Positions 31,116 to 44,265 of a stretch of DNA of 64,000 bases are shown here, one piece after another. A program made the translations under genes and the position numbers. The notes under the pieces are model-generated. The model worked only from the letters and a program-made list of their open reading frames with translations. It had not been told where the DNA came from and did no database searches. Positions within the stretch are counted from its first letter, which is position 1, and each line of letters starts with the position of its first letter. Location: assembly GCA_033961575.1 (NCBI GenBank), contig CM066732.1, positions 51,675,001 through 51,739,000 on the forward strand. The letters run 5' to 3'. Origin of the DNA: Aselliscus stoliczkanus (lineage: Eukaryota; Chordata; Mammalia; Chiroptera; Hipposideridae).

Positions 31116-34100
31116 TTTTCTGGATGACCGATTACTTGCTTCTGGGGTGCCTCCCAGTCCCCTTTGATTACTTAGGGTGGTGGTGGGGAGATTACACACC
31201 ACTTCATTAAAAGAAAGTATATATCAAGTTGGAAAGAAAGCCAGCAAGGACCCAGCATAGCAAGGGTTAGAGAAAGCAGGCGGCTTGAAGAATGGCCCCT
31301 GGAGTCAGTGGCCTGTGTTCAGCAGGGATAGCAGACCAAAACAAGGCCTGGGAGGGTGAGGACGCAGTCTGTGGAGCTCAGGATTCGCAGGCCACGGGGC
31401 ACGCATGGACTCAGGCAACAGCTTTGTATCTGAAAGTGCGGAGCTGAGTCTCGGCTGTGTCGGGAGGTTGGATGTGGGCAAGAACCTGAATGAAAATCAG
31501 ACAGGGTTGAGAAGCAAAGGGATGGATGTCGGTGGCAGCTTGCTGAATAGTTATGGCTGACCGAGCATGTTCCGGCCGCTTTGCCAGGCAGCGTGCTGCC
31601 TCTGGTGAGAAAAGAGCTAATTGCTGCCCACCGAGGTGGCTCTCCCTAGCAGGACATGCCTCGTGCACAGAAACCTCGGTGTCTGGATGCTGGGAGCCAC
31701 AGTAAAAACCCCTGATTTAGGGTCTGTAGTGATCCAATTCCCTGTGTCTTCTGCTAAGTCACAGCTAAGGGGACTATTTTAGGTGGCTAATAGGTTACCC
31801 AGCATCTGAGCACGATTTTCACACCTTTAGCAAGGGCGGATCGCTTGCTCTCAGGAGCCATGGAGAGTTTAGGGGCGATGTGAGCAGACCTTGCTGATTC
31901 ATTTTTTACCAATATCCAATGAAGATAAGCGCCTCTTCTTTAAAAGGGGAACACTTCTGATAAAGTTACCTTGTATCCTTAGAATACACAACTGTCTCTC
32001 TCTGTCTATACCTGAGTCTTACTTGGCAAAGATCTGTGGCTCCATGTAGTACTTTTCGTCCTAGCAGGCAAGAGGAAAAATGGGAAAGGACAGGGCATTC
32101 CAGAAACTCATCATTCTAAAGCGAGAAGAGATCACCGAGCGCCCTCATATCTCTAAGTAGACACAGCCTTTACTTAGGTGTCTATATGTTGTACTTGCTG
32201 ATCTGGTATATTTATGTTTTGGCTTTTGGGAGCACATTGAGAAGGAACCTGGATTTGCACCCACTACTATGCTTGTATGCATCCAACAGCATTGGAGAAT
32301 TGTGGCGGGGTGTGGCTGGTGGCTCGCAAGGGTTGGGATGGAGGTCACCGTGCTCGCTGCCAGGACTCTCCATCAGGTACGAGTCTGGTTGACAGCCCTC
32401 ACATTTCCCTCGTGTGTACCTTGTAGAAATCTTGTCTTTCATTTACACTTTTGTAAGAAACCCCACACACCTCCAGTGTTTGCTTTGGGCCTTGCAACAA
32501 AAAGCATGCAAACCTCCATGTTTTTCAGGTGGTACCAGCAGCTGCGAAGCTCAGAAAGAGGGGTGTTTCCAGCACTTTCCTCAGATGGTTCAGAAAGGGT
32601 GTGATTGAGAGCGGCCTTCAGGTTGCAGGATTGCTTCTGTCAGCAGAGAACACAGGTAGATTGATTTCTTTTTAGCACGTCAAATGAGATTGTGCACAGA
32701 CCTAACAGGTATTCTGCCTAATGTGCAGAAGCCCCTGAGAGCTGAGAGTCCAGAAACAGCTCTGTGAGAGCATGGCCTTACGGGCTACAAGAGCTGTGTG
32801 CTGTGGGTTCACCAGGCTGGTGGTAGTGCCACCCTGTGGGCGGGAGATTTCTGAAGGTTAGCGTCGTGTTCAGCTTTTCTGGATTGCTCGAGTTTTCTAC
32901 AATGAGCATCTATCAATTTTTAAATCATAAGAGGAAAACAAGCAAAGACATTTTCAGGGTTGGCTTCCATGTGTCAGGCAGTGTTGTAGGCTCTGGGGGT
33001 ATGTTAGTGAGTGTCCTGCCTTGGGGCGCTGACAGTCGCGTGTAGTGGGCCTCCAAGGTGGCCCACCATCCCCCAGAGGAGTGTCCTCTTGTCTCTTCAC
33101 TGCATGTTGAATTCCTCCCAGCCTCTGTCCGCGCTGATTTTCCATCTGTGTCAGGTGCTCGTTTCCTCTTCTCCACCTGCCTCACTCGTGTGGCCACTAA
33201 GCACAGTTGCAGCCTGGCCGCCTGGAGGCCGGCCCTGCTGCTCTCGCCCTCCAGGCTGGGCCCAGCTCGTCCCTTGGGTCCATGTAGTGCTCTGGGCTTG
33301 TGCACCATTGGCTGGCACTTGAGGCCAATGGAGACTTAACGTGATGATGGCTGTGTCTCTGGATGAGGTCGTGTTTCGTGGTGTTTGGCAAAGGGCCTGG
33401 CGTGTATGTAGTCAAATGGTCGGCTGGGGGTGTGCTCACTTACACGGGGCTGGGTCCTGAGTGAGTGACACGGAGGACCCATGCCTGGTGAGAGCTCATC
33501 CTTCCAGCACAGGAGGCTGGCACGCACAAAACCTAACTCAGCATGAAGGCGCATAGGTTTTCTCCCTGTCAGAGATAATCGGCCGTCTCAGAATGACTTG
33601 GACTTTTTATTCTGTGATATCTCCTTTACCGAAACCTAATTTATTTGTAGCTAGCATCTTTACTATAAGAGTCTGTGAAAGCAAAATCATAACTCCATCT
33701 CATTTAGAGGGTATTTGGGTTGGACCTGGGCAGGCACCGTACTGGAAGAAAGGAGATGAGTCACGGCGTGGGGAGGGTGGGAGAGGCCAATTCCTTTACA
33801 TAGAAAATTGGGGAATTCCCTTTTAATAATTGAAAGTCAGCCAGACATGCCTGGGATTCATTTGATCATGCGATAATTTACACCGACTTGGAACCCAGAG
33901 GTAGGGACGCCTCAGCAGGTGTAGTCACTTTGTTTTCTCTCAACATTTAGTAATGTTGGTACAATACTCTGCACCAGCCAGGAACACGACAGTCGCCTTT
34001 GACTAGAGTCGCTTTCTCAACACTCGTGGCAGCACCACGCCTGACGGGGAGCATCTCCTGCCTCTTTTAGAATCGTGACTGACTCCAGCTGCCACTCAGC

Positions 34101-34685
34101 TTACCCCACCCCGATATCCTTGCCACTCCCCCATCTCGGAGCCAGGCTGATGGGCATGAGCCCGAGTGCAGTGTTTTGTGGTGAGAGGCGTGTTGGAGAT
34201 TGCTTTCTTGCCCCTCTGTCTGGAGGGGCGTGCAGACATCCCCAGCCTCTGCGTGGTGTCCCGTGGCTCTGGCATTTAGCCATGGCTGCAGGTCCCTGGT
34301 GGGTGCTGTCGAGGGCCTCCTCTGCCAGGTGCTGTCTGCACCTGCCACGCCTCCTTGGACCCGGGCATGCTGCTCGCTCCTTTTGTCACTTTGATGTTGG
34401 AAGGATTTGTAGTGATAAATTAGTTGCCTGGTTCATTCCTTTCTACTCTAAAACAGTAATTAGTTTTCAAATCATGTTCTCCAACGTGAATTATTTTTGT
34501 GATCATTTTGATTCATGGACTGTCGCTCTGTCAGTATGAACCGTGTCTTGTTTTTCCTGTTTTCCTCTTGAATTTATTTTCGGAAGTCACCTATACGCTC
34601 CTAATTGCCAGAAAAGCGTTTTCTGGCCATTGTGTTAATTTTTAATTCACAAAGTGTCCATTTAAAGTGCGCCTATCCCATGTAA
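31116..34685. other. unique intergenic sequence, no gene seen
   Basis: 3.6 kb without recognisable exons, RNA genes or young repeats. 32950-33030 has a 'GTCAGGCAGTGTTGTAGGCT' stretch typical of old interspersed repeats. ORFs are short and overlap on both strands. Confidence 0.45.
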
Positions 34686-34689
34686 AACT

Positions 34690-35320
34690 CTGTATTGGGC
34701 CCAGTGAGGGATGCCAAGATAAGTAACCATTCCATTTATACTACATGCAGTCTAATAGCATGAAACCTGGGCAGAAAGAACACGTGGGAGACGGAGGCTG
34801 CCGAGCTGTGCCTGCTCTTAGCAGACTGCACATACAGGGAAGAGTAGATTGCCGTGTGGGGGCCAAGGACATGACTCAGTGAGGTGTCGGGGTGATGCCG
34901 TTTGAGCTGGACCTTTGCGGTGAGGACTAGGGAAGGATAGCTGGGAAAAGCACGCAGTGTCCAGAGATCATAAAAAATTAAATTCGGGAAGAGAATGGGA
35001 CATGTGAAATTCAGTAAGTTCTAAAACCTAGTAAGCTAGGTGGGAGCCATGTCCGGCCAGGACTTCGAAAGCTAGGGGATAAGGCTTAGGGTGCTGAGCA
35101 GTTCCTGGGGCATTTTTGAAAGTAGCACTTTTAACAAGATGACTCAGAGACTGAGGTGTAGGATGGATTGAACTGGGAAAAGGAGGCCTCGGCAGGTTTC
35201 CAGCAAGGATTGGGCGGGACTGAGGCCGAAAGGAGAGGTCTAGGGCGGGTTCTCCAGGCCCTGGGGGCCACGGCTGAGGAGACAGGTGCGATGACTCTGG
35301 GTTTGAGCCAAGGTTAGGGA
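34690..35320. repeat. ancient interspersed repeat, family not assigned
   Basis: Purine-rich diverged sequence with GGGCAGAAAGAACACGTGGG and GCACGCAGTGTCCAGAGAT, similar in organisation to 12820-13215 and 22110-22435. Confidence 0.4.
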
Positions 35321-37335
35321 TGGGATGGTTGACCTGGACGGAGACGGTGAACTCCAGCACCACCCATTCACTCATTAGCAAGGAGTTGTCCCGGTGGCCA
35401 TAACCTCCGTGAGTATTGGTCTGTCTCAGGAACTATAGTAAATGAGCGTTCTCTCATTTTTCTGAAGATAATGGTCTCATCTGTTCTTTAAAACCATCTG
35501 AAATTCTCTTTCATGGCCTTTAAATTGAAGTGACTTCATCAAGTAACACTCGAATGATTCCATTTTGAAAAATGGTGGCCACATCGGTGCTTCTCCAGTA
35601 TATGACACCACCCCAAACACGGCTTTGCCACAGTCTGCTTTCTCTCTAAAATTGCGTACATAGGCAGCCAGAGGAGGACCCTGTGTGTTCAAAAAAGTAA
35701 GTTTCCTTTTGGTCAGAGCTGCCTCCAGTTCTTTTAACTGAGTCCCTCAGACAGATAACATATCCTTGAGTGTTTTCAATGAGTCTAAGATGAAAACAAG
35801 GTGTAAGGCATGTGTGATTTTTGAAAAAATATAGCATCTTCCACCTCAGTTATCTAAATACAGTATATTATCTTACTCTCACTTACCTAAATTTGTGGTG
35901 CATCAAAGTGTCTATGGAACAACTACTTAGTGACATAGATTTTTTTTTCTTACATTTGATTGAAAGTAACCCACCTTTTCGTGTGTGTGGGCGTGTGCGT
36001 GTGTGCATGTGTGTGTGTGCATGTGCACGCCCATGTTTAAGAGCATATGCAGCAGTCATGGGTCCTCGGTGCAGAATCAAGGCTTGGGGTACAAATGGCT
36101 CACCTCACCCTGAGTCGCACCTCCCTTGTGCACTCCAGAAAGTTAAAGGCAGTGGTTCCCCATTTCGTCTCCTTGTTGAGCAGTCTAATGTAAAACTTCC
36201 CCTGGCACCATAATTACACTTCATGAGTCTGTGAAAAGTACGTTTAGCTCAATCTACCACTTAAAACAGATACTGTTTTGAAAGCGTAGTACTTTTTCTT
36301 CGGATGCTGGTACACTTTGAAGGGTCACGTTTGTCGGTAACTAAGCTGCATCTGGTTGAGGACAGATGAGTTGAATGGGCATCACAAAGCACTCCCTTGT
36401 GTATTATCGACAATTGAAACTTACATCATCTTTATTGCTTGTGACTTAAGAATCCAAAACATCTTGTCCAAAATATTGCGTATCCAATCCAGTTTTCTCA
36501 TGTAGAACTTTGGACCAGATCTCACCACCGTCTTTCCCAGCCTTGGTGGTAAGCCTGAAAGTCCGTGTGTTCACCAGCCCATCTGAGACGGCCGTCCCGG
36601 CCAGCTTTACCTTTTCTGGGATATTGCAAACATTTAGTTTTTCTTAGGCTCACAGGAGGACACCTAAAGGAACTCTCTTTTCTTCCCTAAAATACACAGA
36701 CGTAGACAGATGCACACTTCCTAATCAGAGCAGCTGCTTCAGGAGAGGGGGGACCACCTTGCGGAAGGCCCCCTTTGCAGCTCCCCCAGAGTCACCCCAG
36801 ATGGGCATGGCTTTTCTAATCCTCTCGTCTGTGCAGAAGCTCTTGGTACTGTTCTGTTCAGTCCAGACATACCACGCTCTTCTTGGGTGTCAGTCACTGT
36901 CCAAGATGTCAGGCCAGCCCTGCTTCCTTTCTCTGCCCAGGTAAGCACCAGCCAGGCAGGCTTTTCCGGGAGGCCCCGGGTCATCCATCCCAGCTCAAGT
37001 CTCCTTAGCAGTGCAGGATTTTCACGGCTAAGTCAGGAGGCGTTTCCCTGGGCAGAGACCCTGTGGAGGACTAGTAGCTGGACCTGTATCCTGCCTGCAG
37101 CTCCTGGAGCCTTCAGAGATGTCAGGGTGGCATTGGTGGTCTGGAATCCAGCCATAATAGCAGATTGAAAAGACAATAGTGATGACCACTTGCTTCCCAT
37201 CATTTTGGGATGACAGGGCGCTTTCGTTCTGACCGTCCCATCTGCTTTGCCTCTGTAGTCCCAGCATCCACCTGGCCAGCTGTTGCTATTCTGAAGAGTG
37301 TGAAACTATGGTTTTTCTAAGCACAGAAAATGTCT
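35321..37335. other. unique intergenic sequence, no gene seen
   Basis: Contains a GTGTGTG/GTGCATG low-complexity tract at 35983-36033. No exon recognised. Confidence 0.45.
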
Positions 37336-37505
37336 AATTTTTTTGAAAACTTTATTGGGGAACAGTGTGTTTTTTCCAGGACCCATCAGCTCCAAGTCAA
37401 GTCTAGCTGTGGAGGATGCAGCTCATTGGCCCATGTGGGAATTGAACCAGCAACCTTGGTGTTAAGAGCCTGTGCTCTAATCACCTGAGCTAACTGACCG
37501 TCCTG
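37336..37505 (-). mobile_element. older tRNA-derived SINE (Rhin-1/VES-like), about 170 bp
   Basis: Minus strand reads a tRNA-like head (GCTCAGGTGATTAGAGCACA, then GGTTGCTGGTTCAATTCCC as B box), CCCACATGGGCCAATGAGC, and ends CCCCAATAAAGTTTTC. A different head from the main family. I infer a relationship to bat Rhin-1/VES-type SINEs from memory. Confidence 0.75.
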
Positions 37506-37805
37506 AATGTATTTTAAATAAATAATAAGACTAAACCACATTTATGCCATATGTAAGTTCTGAAATGTAAAAGAAAGCAGACACTTTCAAAAATGACAGA
37601 TCCCAGGCTCCTGGAGTGCGGAAGAGTATGATTTCAACAGGTAGTGCAAAGGACTAAGCACATCTAGTTACTTAACTGTTTACGTTCATGCAAGATCAAT
37701 TAGGAAATTACCACTAATGTAGTACGTATTTTGTCAGATACTAAAATACTTCAAAAACAGCACTGCCTCAAAAAAAGCATTTAGTCTGGGGGGTTTTTGT
37801 TTTGT

Positions 37806-38206
37806 TTTGTTTTTTTAAAGATTTTATTGGGGCATTGGGGGAGGGGAACAGACAAGTTGCTGTCCTTTTGTTCTTCCGTCTAGTTGTGGAGGATGTTGCT
37901 TCACTGGCCCATGTTGGTATCGTCGTTGTGCTCTTCGGGTGAGGCAGATTGGTCGCCGGCCTCTGGATGGTAGCTCACCGTGGCTATTGGCAGCTCACAC
38001 TGGCTGCCAGCCACTCACTGTAGCCTATGGCAACCCACTGCAGCAGGGGCTACAGCCTACACCATCTCCAGGGGCTCACAGCCCAGCTCCACTTGGAGCT
38101 GTTGTTAGCTGTAGAGGGCAGTGTCACTGGCCCTCATATGTGGGATCCGAACTGGGCTGCTGGCGTCCCAAGCCAGCTCTTAACCAATGCGCCACTCGGC
38201 TGGCCC
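37806..38206 (-). mobile_element. long tRNA-derived SINE
   Basis: TAAAGATTTTATTGGGGCAT (plus), a full body, and the head ending CCACTCGGCTGGCCC. The tail merges with (TTTTG)n. The flanks TTTGTTTTG/GGTTTGTTTT give only an uncertain duplication. Confidence 0.92.
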
Positions 38207-39205
38207 TATGGTTTGTTTTTAACATGTTACAAATCAGAAGACAGTTTCTGTTTCATGTCCAGAGTAGTATTAATAGGTACCCATTTCATTTCTCATCATT
38301 AATTTAATTGTTGAGCTCAGATCAGAAGTAAAAAGAGCCCCCGGCTTTATGCAGAAGCTGCCTGTGTTTTAGCAGAGTGGGTCTTAGCTGGCCCTGCTGC
38401 ACAGTGCTTTAGAGACAGCAGTTTGTCTCTTGCTTTGCACGCAGCCTTCATTCAGGAGCTCGTTGAGCTGCTTCTGTGCAGAGACAAACACTTCAAACAG
38501 CCAAACAATGAAGCTTCTGAACCTGAAATATATGTATTCACATTTCTTCTTCAATGTAATCTTCATAAACACAGTTTAAGAGTTAGCCACTGTCATCTCA
38601 TTGGAGCTCTGTCGTGCCCCTTGGGTCCTAAGTTTATTCAGAAGCCGGTGATATATGGCAAGGCAGAGTAGGGACCTCCCATCTAGAATTAAACTTTTAT
38701 TAAGTCTTATTCTCAGTAGGTAGCCTAGGAGAGATCAGAAGACACCTACGCACTGACTGCAGCCATCAAGCGATGTAACAGCCTCTCTTGGTGTCTAGGA
38801 TTTATTTCACGTGTAACGTTTTGGGCGGGGAGCACTTCTGACCTGAACTGGAAAAGCTTTTCACGTGGTCTGAGACCCCACAGGCCTGAGTGAAAGACTG
38901 CAGGGCCACACAGAAGATGTGTGTTTCTCCCCACGCCACAGCATAGGAGTCCCGCACTGCATGCCTGTCTATCTGCCTTCCTTTCATCAGAGTATTGCAT
39001 ACATGAAGTTAGAAGATGAGCACTGAAAGGGTTATACTGAAAACAGCAGCCCTGCTTTACTCTTTTCTCACTCCCACCCTACTCCCTGGAGGCTGCCATC
39101 CTTAACTTCTGGGTGCGTCCTCTGTGAACCATGCTCACCTCAAGCTGTACACCTGATTGCTGCAAACAAATAAAACACCGTCACTTTTATTTTTTTTTCT
39201 TTGAA
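38207..39205. other. unique intergenic sequence, no gene seen
   Basis: Nothing recognised beyond short ORFs. Confidence 0.4.
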
Positions 39206-39224
39206 CAGCACTTCAAGTTCCAGT

Positions 39225-39481
39225 CAAAATGGCAGAGTATGTAAACGCTGCGCTCACCTCCTCCCATGACCACCTCAAAGTTACAACTAAATTGTAGAAC
39301 AATCAACCTGGAGAATCCTGGGAAAACTAGCTGAACGGAACTCCTGTAACTAAGGATTTAGAAAAGAAGCCGTGTCGAGACTGATTCATGATCATGATCA
39401 AATTAAATTGAATTTGAAAAAATAAGTCAGGTAATAGTGAAAAACAAACAAACAAACAAACAAACAAAACGAAACAAAAAA
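39225..39481 (+). mobile_element. L1 5'-end fragment with A-rich tail
   Basis: CAAAATGGCAGAGTATGTAA, GCGCTCACCTCCTCCCATGA and CTAGCTGAACGGAACTCCTG correspond to the extreme 5'UTR of mammalian L1 (including the ATGGC YY1-type site). No L1 body follows: after about 39400 comes an AT-rich stretch and then an (AAAC)n tail at 39440-39482. Flanks ACTTCAAGTTCCAGT (39210-39224) and ACTTTTTCCAGT (39482-39493) could be a degraded target duplication. Confidence 0.65.
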
Positions 39482-39493
39482 ACTTTTTCCAGT

Positions 39494-40351
39494 AGCCTGC
39501 AATGATTGAAGTTGCATCTGCCTTTTTTCAGGCTGGTTTGTTTTCAGCCGTGAGGGTTCCCATGAACACACATGTTACCTATTAATATTTCTCTCCCTTC
39601 CCTTCCCCCCACCCCTCTCTCTCTCATCAGCTGCCCACTTGTAAAATGAGCGTTTGTAGGTTTGTATGGAAACGGTAAGCCAAGCTGCCACATGTTGTGA
39701 TTTTGAAGCAGAATGTAATGTTTGGTTTTGAAATCCGACGGGGCAGCTGCTGTTGAGGGTCCCCATCCCTTGCCTCAGCAGACAGTAACATCTGTACTGA
39801 AAGCCAAGACAGTTTAAACAACACGTATTTAGATTAACCATGTGATCTTCTGATTGCTTTTTCTCTCCTCTCTTTGTAAATGTGCTTTTAAACAAAACCA
39901 GGGCACCCATTTGAGGTAAAGCATACTCTTTCTTGCCCCTAGTACATCGTCACATGCCCGGTTGAAGGAATATGGGAGACATTTTGCTAAGCAGGAGCCG
40001 CGGGAACATGCTGGAATGTCTCTGAGGGCTAGAGGCCCGGTAGGGGACTTCCTGGCCTGTGAGCACCTTTCCAGCTCCTCCTCTCTTTGGGCATTTGGCA
40101 TCTTCTCTTCCTGTTGAATGAGGGCGAACATTTGTATAGGAATGAGCTGGACTTGCTCATCAGCTACCTGAAGACAAGGAAAGGGCATGTGGAGGTGTTT
40201 GGTACTGTCCCTTTTCCTTCCTCCCTTTACACCCTGGAAAATCCTTTTCTGCAAATCCACGTATGAAAGAACACTACGCATGGTTTTTTTTTAGGTGAGA
40301 GAATATACCTGTGTAATACAAAAGTATCTGATTTGGATATGGTCCCAACAA
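39494..40351. other. unique intergenic sequence, no gene seen
   Basis: Includes a minus-strand 150-codon ORF (39829-40281) without recognised domains. I do not consider it a gene. Confidence 0.4.
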
Positions 40352-40365
40352 GAATACACTGTTTT

Positions 40366-40761
40366 GTTTTGTTTCAAAGATTTTATTGGGGAATTAGGGG
40401 AGGGAAACAGACAAGTTGCTGTCTTTTTGGTCTTCAGTCTAGTTGTGGAGGACGTCGCTTCACTGGCCCATGTTGGTATCATCATTGCGCTCTTCCCGGA
40501 TGAGGCAGTCACTCACCGGCCATTGGACAGCTGCTCACGGTGGCTCACAGCAGCTCATGCCAGCTGCCGGCCAGCCCCACTGCAGCCTACGCTGTTGCTA
40601 GCGACTCACCGCAGCCCAGCTCCAGGTGGAGCTGTTGTTCACCATCTTAGCTGTAGAGGGCAGTGTCACTAGCCCTCATGTGGGATCTGAACCGGGGCCC
40701 TGCTGCTCAGAGCTGGTGTCCCTAGCCAACTCTTAACCAACGCGCCATTCGGCCAGCCCAG
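40366..40761 (-). mobile_element. long tRNA-derived SINE with 14-bp target-site duplication
   Basis: Plus strand: AAAGATTTTATTGGGGAATT, a body shorter than in other copies, and the head ending CATTCGGCCAGCCC. Flanked by GAATACACTGTTTT at 40352-40365 and 40762-40775. Confidence 0.95.
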
Positions 40762-40775
40762 GAATACACTGTTTT

Positions 40776-41280
40776 AATGTTTAACCTTTATAGACTAAAA
40801 CACTCCTTCTGAAGCTAAATTTTCTTTTGAACCAGATTTTTAATATTTAAATAGGATGACTTTTTCATATTGATAGACAGGTAGAGATAGTTCAAGTAGC
40901 CTTTCAGTTTGTTTTTCTGATTCTAAGTTTCAGTGTTTTGCTAATGGAGACATTTTCTAAGACGACTTTGCAGTGAGTGGTAAACTTGAAGAAGCAGTTC
41001 CTACTCTTGGATATTTTAAAACGCATTCCAGCTACAAGCCAGGTCTTTAAAGTAGTAACTCCAGTTTGCTTGTTTTGAGTTAAATAGTTGAGAGAAAAAT
41101 AATAATCCCTTGTTCCTTTTGTAAGAACAAGTACCCAAACTTACAGGACCACGGTAAAGCTTGAAAGGAATTGTTCATCTCATTAACATGTAGAATGTGT
41201 TTTACTTTTGTACACTTTCATCTATTCACTTTCTCTGGGTGGGGAGGGAACCTTAAGGGAAACTTAAGACAACAGTTCTG
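40776..41280. other. unique AT-rich intergenic sequence
   Basis: Nothing recognised. Confidence 0.4.
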
Positions 41281-41284
41281 TTTC

Positions 41285-41410
41285 TTTGAGATGGAATTGA
41301 CGTATCATATTAGTGACAGGTGTGCAACATGATGGTTTGATGTCTGTATAGGTTGTGCAACGCTCAGCACCACAAGTCTGGTTCCCATCCTGTGTCTCCA
41401 TGATGACAGA
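41285..41410 (-). mobile_element. LINE-1 3'UTR fragment (minus strand)
   Basis: TTTGAGATGGAATTGACGTA, GTGACAGGTGTGCAACATGA and GTGCAACGCTCAGCACCAC are reverse-orientation L1 3'UTR landmarks. Confidence 0.65.
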
Positions 41411-43445
41411 AACCTCTACATCAGAAAAAGTGAGAGTCTTCCTTGAATGGCCTCAGTGGTTCTTCGTGCAGCATGCAGACCTCAGCAGCTGGCTTCTTCT
41501 GCCGACCCTTCATTTCTTCTTTGGTCCAGGCCTGGAGACGCCAGGCCCTGTGGCTGGCAGTGACCATGCCTCCTTCCAAGGCAGGAATGCCTCCATTGCG
41601 GGCAAGCCGCCTTCCCTCCTTCCAGCCCCCGGAGAGAGATTCTCCCTCGCCCCTTCTCTCCCCCATTCCTGTCAAGTCCCCGTTGTTAGGTGACAGGCCA
41701 GGAGGCCGTGTCCTTCTGCCTCTAGGTCAGCTTGTTCCTCCAGGAACAAGATGTCACAGTGGCTCTTCTGTTCCCTAAGAAAGCAGGATGGCTTGCAGCA
41801 ACTGCCGTGTTTGTTACATGTGTTTAGCGAATGATAACGGGTCAGAGACCAGGAGAGAGACTTTGGGGTTCAGCAGGTGCCACTCCTCTTGAATGCGTTG
41901 CCGAAGTTTTAACACAGGTAGAACTTGGGGAGCTCCTCTCCCCAGGTTTGTGGCCACAGTCAGAGCAACTAAAACCAAGTCATCATAAGAAGCACCATGA
42001 ATTCAGGAGGGTTTTTCAGGTTTCTTTCCTGAGCAGTTGGTGCTAAATGGTATCTGACATCTGCCTAGAATCAGCTTGTATTGTTATGGACTTTCTCCAT
42101 TGTAAGTGACATGGAACCAACTCAGTTAGCTGAGAACAAGAAGGGACTTTCTCAGCTTGCGTAGCTGGGAACCCCCAGGGTCTGCGGACTCCGGGCCGAC
42201 CTGGATCCCGCTGCACAAGCGGTTCATCAGCCTCCAGCTCCTACCTGTGGGAGCAGGTAGTCTAAAATGGGTACAGACGCCCCGTCGGCCCGACCTGCCC
42301 AACACCCTGCGTGCGCCTCTGTGCTACCTGGGCGCCTGGTGTCTGAGCCTTTCCTGATCTGAGGGTGCGGAGCTTAGGCCGCAGCCCCCTCCACGTGGTC
42401 ACCATTCACCTCTGTTCCTCCTCTTCTGGATATTTGTCCGTGACCCTCTTGTCTCCTCTCCTGCTCTCTGCGTGTACTAGCCGTGGGAGCAGAGCGGGGA
42501 CCAGATGACAGCATGTTTGCAACCTGTCATGTTCAAGAGGAAGTTGTCGGCGACATCTTTGTGGGCAGGTGGACTTTTCTCCCGGCCTTAAATAAAATAT
42601 GGAAACGGGATGCATTTGTGCATAAGGGTCAAATAGCGCTTTGACCTCTCATGTGCACAGGGCTTATTTTAGCCACATCTTTCCTAAGAGCACAATCTTT
42701 CTGTTCAGTCTCACTGTGGATCAGAGCAGGAATGTGCCCTTTTGCTGTGGTAGCTGGGCACGAACACTTTTACCAGTCAGGCCAGGCCGGGGTACGGAAG
42801 CTCCCAGCGCTCGGGGTAATGCTGCTGTGCCCCCGCCCTCCATGACTGTTGACTTTCAGGGTGAGTGTGAGTGTGGCCTCCTATCTTCTCTCCGCGGTAC
42901 AGCCCACGCATTCTTGCTGCGATGTCCTTCCCTCTGCTCTCTGGGCCCCTCTGGGCCTCAGCCCAGCCCCCTTCTTGGCTCATCCACGTGCTCATTCTTC
43001 CCACTGGTGAGAAGTGCGTGAATAAAGGGGAGAAGGGCTCAGCGAGAAATGTTTTTGCTCTGAATTGCTTTCTCATCTCTGCCATTAATTTAGACACAAA
43101 ACTTTTTCCGACCTTCACATAAGGCTAGGTGCTTGCTTCAGGGCCATGGCACAGACAGTGAGAAAGTGTCCTGTGCAGCAGGATGGGAACTGTGCCAGAC
43201 AGACTGTCTGCCCAAGAGGGAAGTGACGGAGGCCGGACCACTGTGAGCCAGTGTTCTGGAGGGCGGATGTTAGATTGCGAGGAACGGAGTGTGTCAGGTA
43301 CACAACAGGGTCTGCCTTTGTGACCTGTGTGAACCTGGATGTTTGAGAAAATGTCTTCCAAGTGTCAGGACAGAGTGTTTGGAACAAAACCCGCTTATGG
43401 GAAGGTGACAGTGGAGGGCCAGGACATCAAGGCAGGCATGGACTA
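41411..43445. other. unique intergenic sequence, no gene seen
   Basis: GC-moderate DNA with short ORFs on both strands. No exon structure recognised. Confidence 0.45.
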
Positions 43446-43449
43446 GACG

Positions 43450-43655
43450 GCAGACACCAACTTCTTCTCTAAGGGCCAGACGGTAGATAGCTTATTTCAG
43501 GCTTTGTGGGCCAAGAAGCAAAATCAAGGATATCACGTACATACTTCTATAACCATTTAAACTGTAACCATTTAAAAATGAGAAAACCATTCTACCGAAA
43601 CAGGCAGCAGGCTGGGTCTGGCCCCCAGAATCCTATGTGCTGACCCTTGGATGAC
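43450..43655 (+). repeat. hAT-Charlie-type MER element fragment
   Basis: CTTCTCTAAGGGCCAGACGG, TTTCAGGCTTTGTGGGCCAA and AAACAGGCAGCAGGCTGGG followed by GTGCTGACCC match a common non-autonomous hAT-Charlie MER element of mammals. The subfamily is not asserted. Confidence 0.7.
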
Positions 43656-44014
43656 CACTGAAGCAGAGTCTAGGCCCAGCGGGGACATGCTAGAGCTCCA
43701 AGGAGCTGAGCTTGGGCCTATGTGTGTGGCAGGTGCTCCCTGCCCAGCCCCTTTCTAAAGGTTAGGAAGGGTCCCTTTGGGGAGAGCAGCTGGAGCCGGT
43801 TCATCCTGTATCTTCCTGTTTATGTTGTGGGTTTTGTTCTCTGCGGGACTGGTCAGCCCCAAAGATCTGTTTCCCTTCCCCTGCCTCTAGCAGCCCCTTC
43901 CAAGAGGCCTACTCCTTTGGGATCCCCCCCACCAAGTCTGTCTAGCGTCCACTACCTGGGGAGAAACCAGGCCTTTTAGCACCACCAGCAGGTGAGTCAC
44001 CAGGTGAGCTGTGA

Positions 44015-44265
44015 GCTGCGTTCTAGGCTTGTGCTGTCCCGCAGAGCTTTCTGAAGTGATGGAAATATTCTCTACCTGCGTTGTCCAGTATAATAGCCGA
44101 GAGCCACATGGAGCTGCTGAACATTTGCAATGTGACCAGTATCACTGAAAAATGATTTTTAAATTTAATGTGACTTTAATTAATGTACGTAACTATCATC
44201 TCATGGCAGTGATGCAGTTGTCACATGGCGCTCATGGCTGTGTAATGGGCAGCACAGTACCAGGC
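44015..44265 (+). repeat. second MER-type DNA transposon fragment
   Basis: GAGCTTTCTGAAGTGATGGA, TTGTCCAGTATAATAGCCGA and AGCCACATGGAGCTGCTGAA follow another widespread hAT-like MER element. Diverged and incomplete. Confidence 0.65.
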
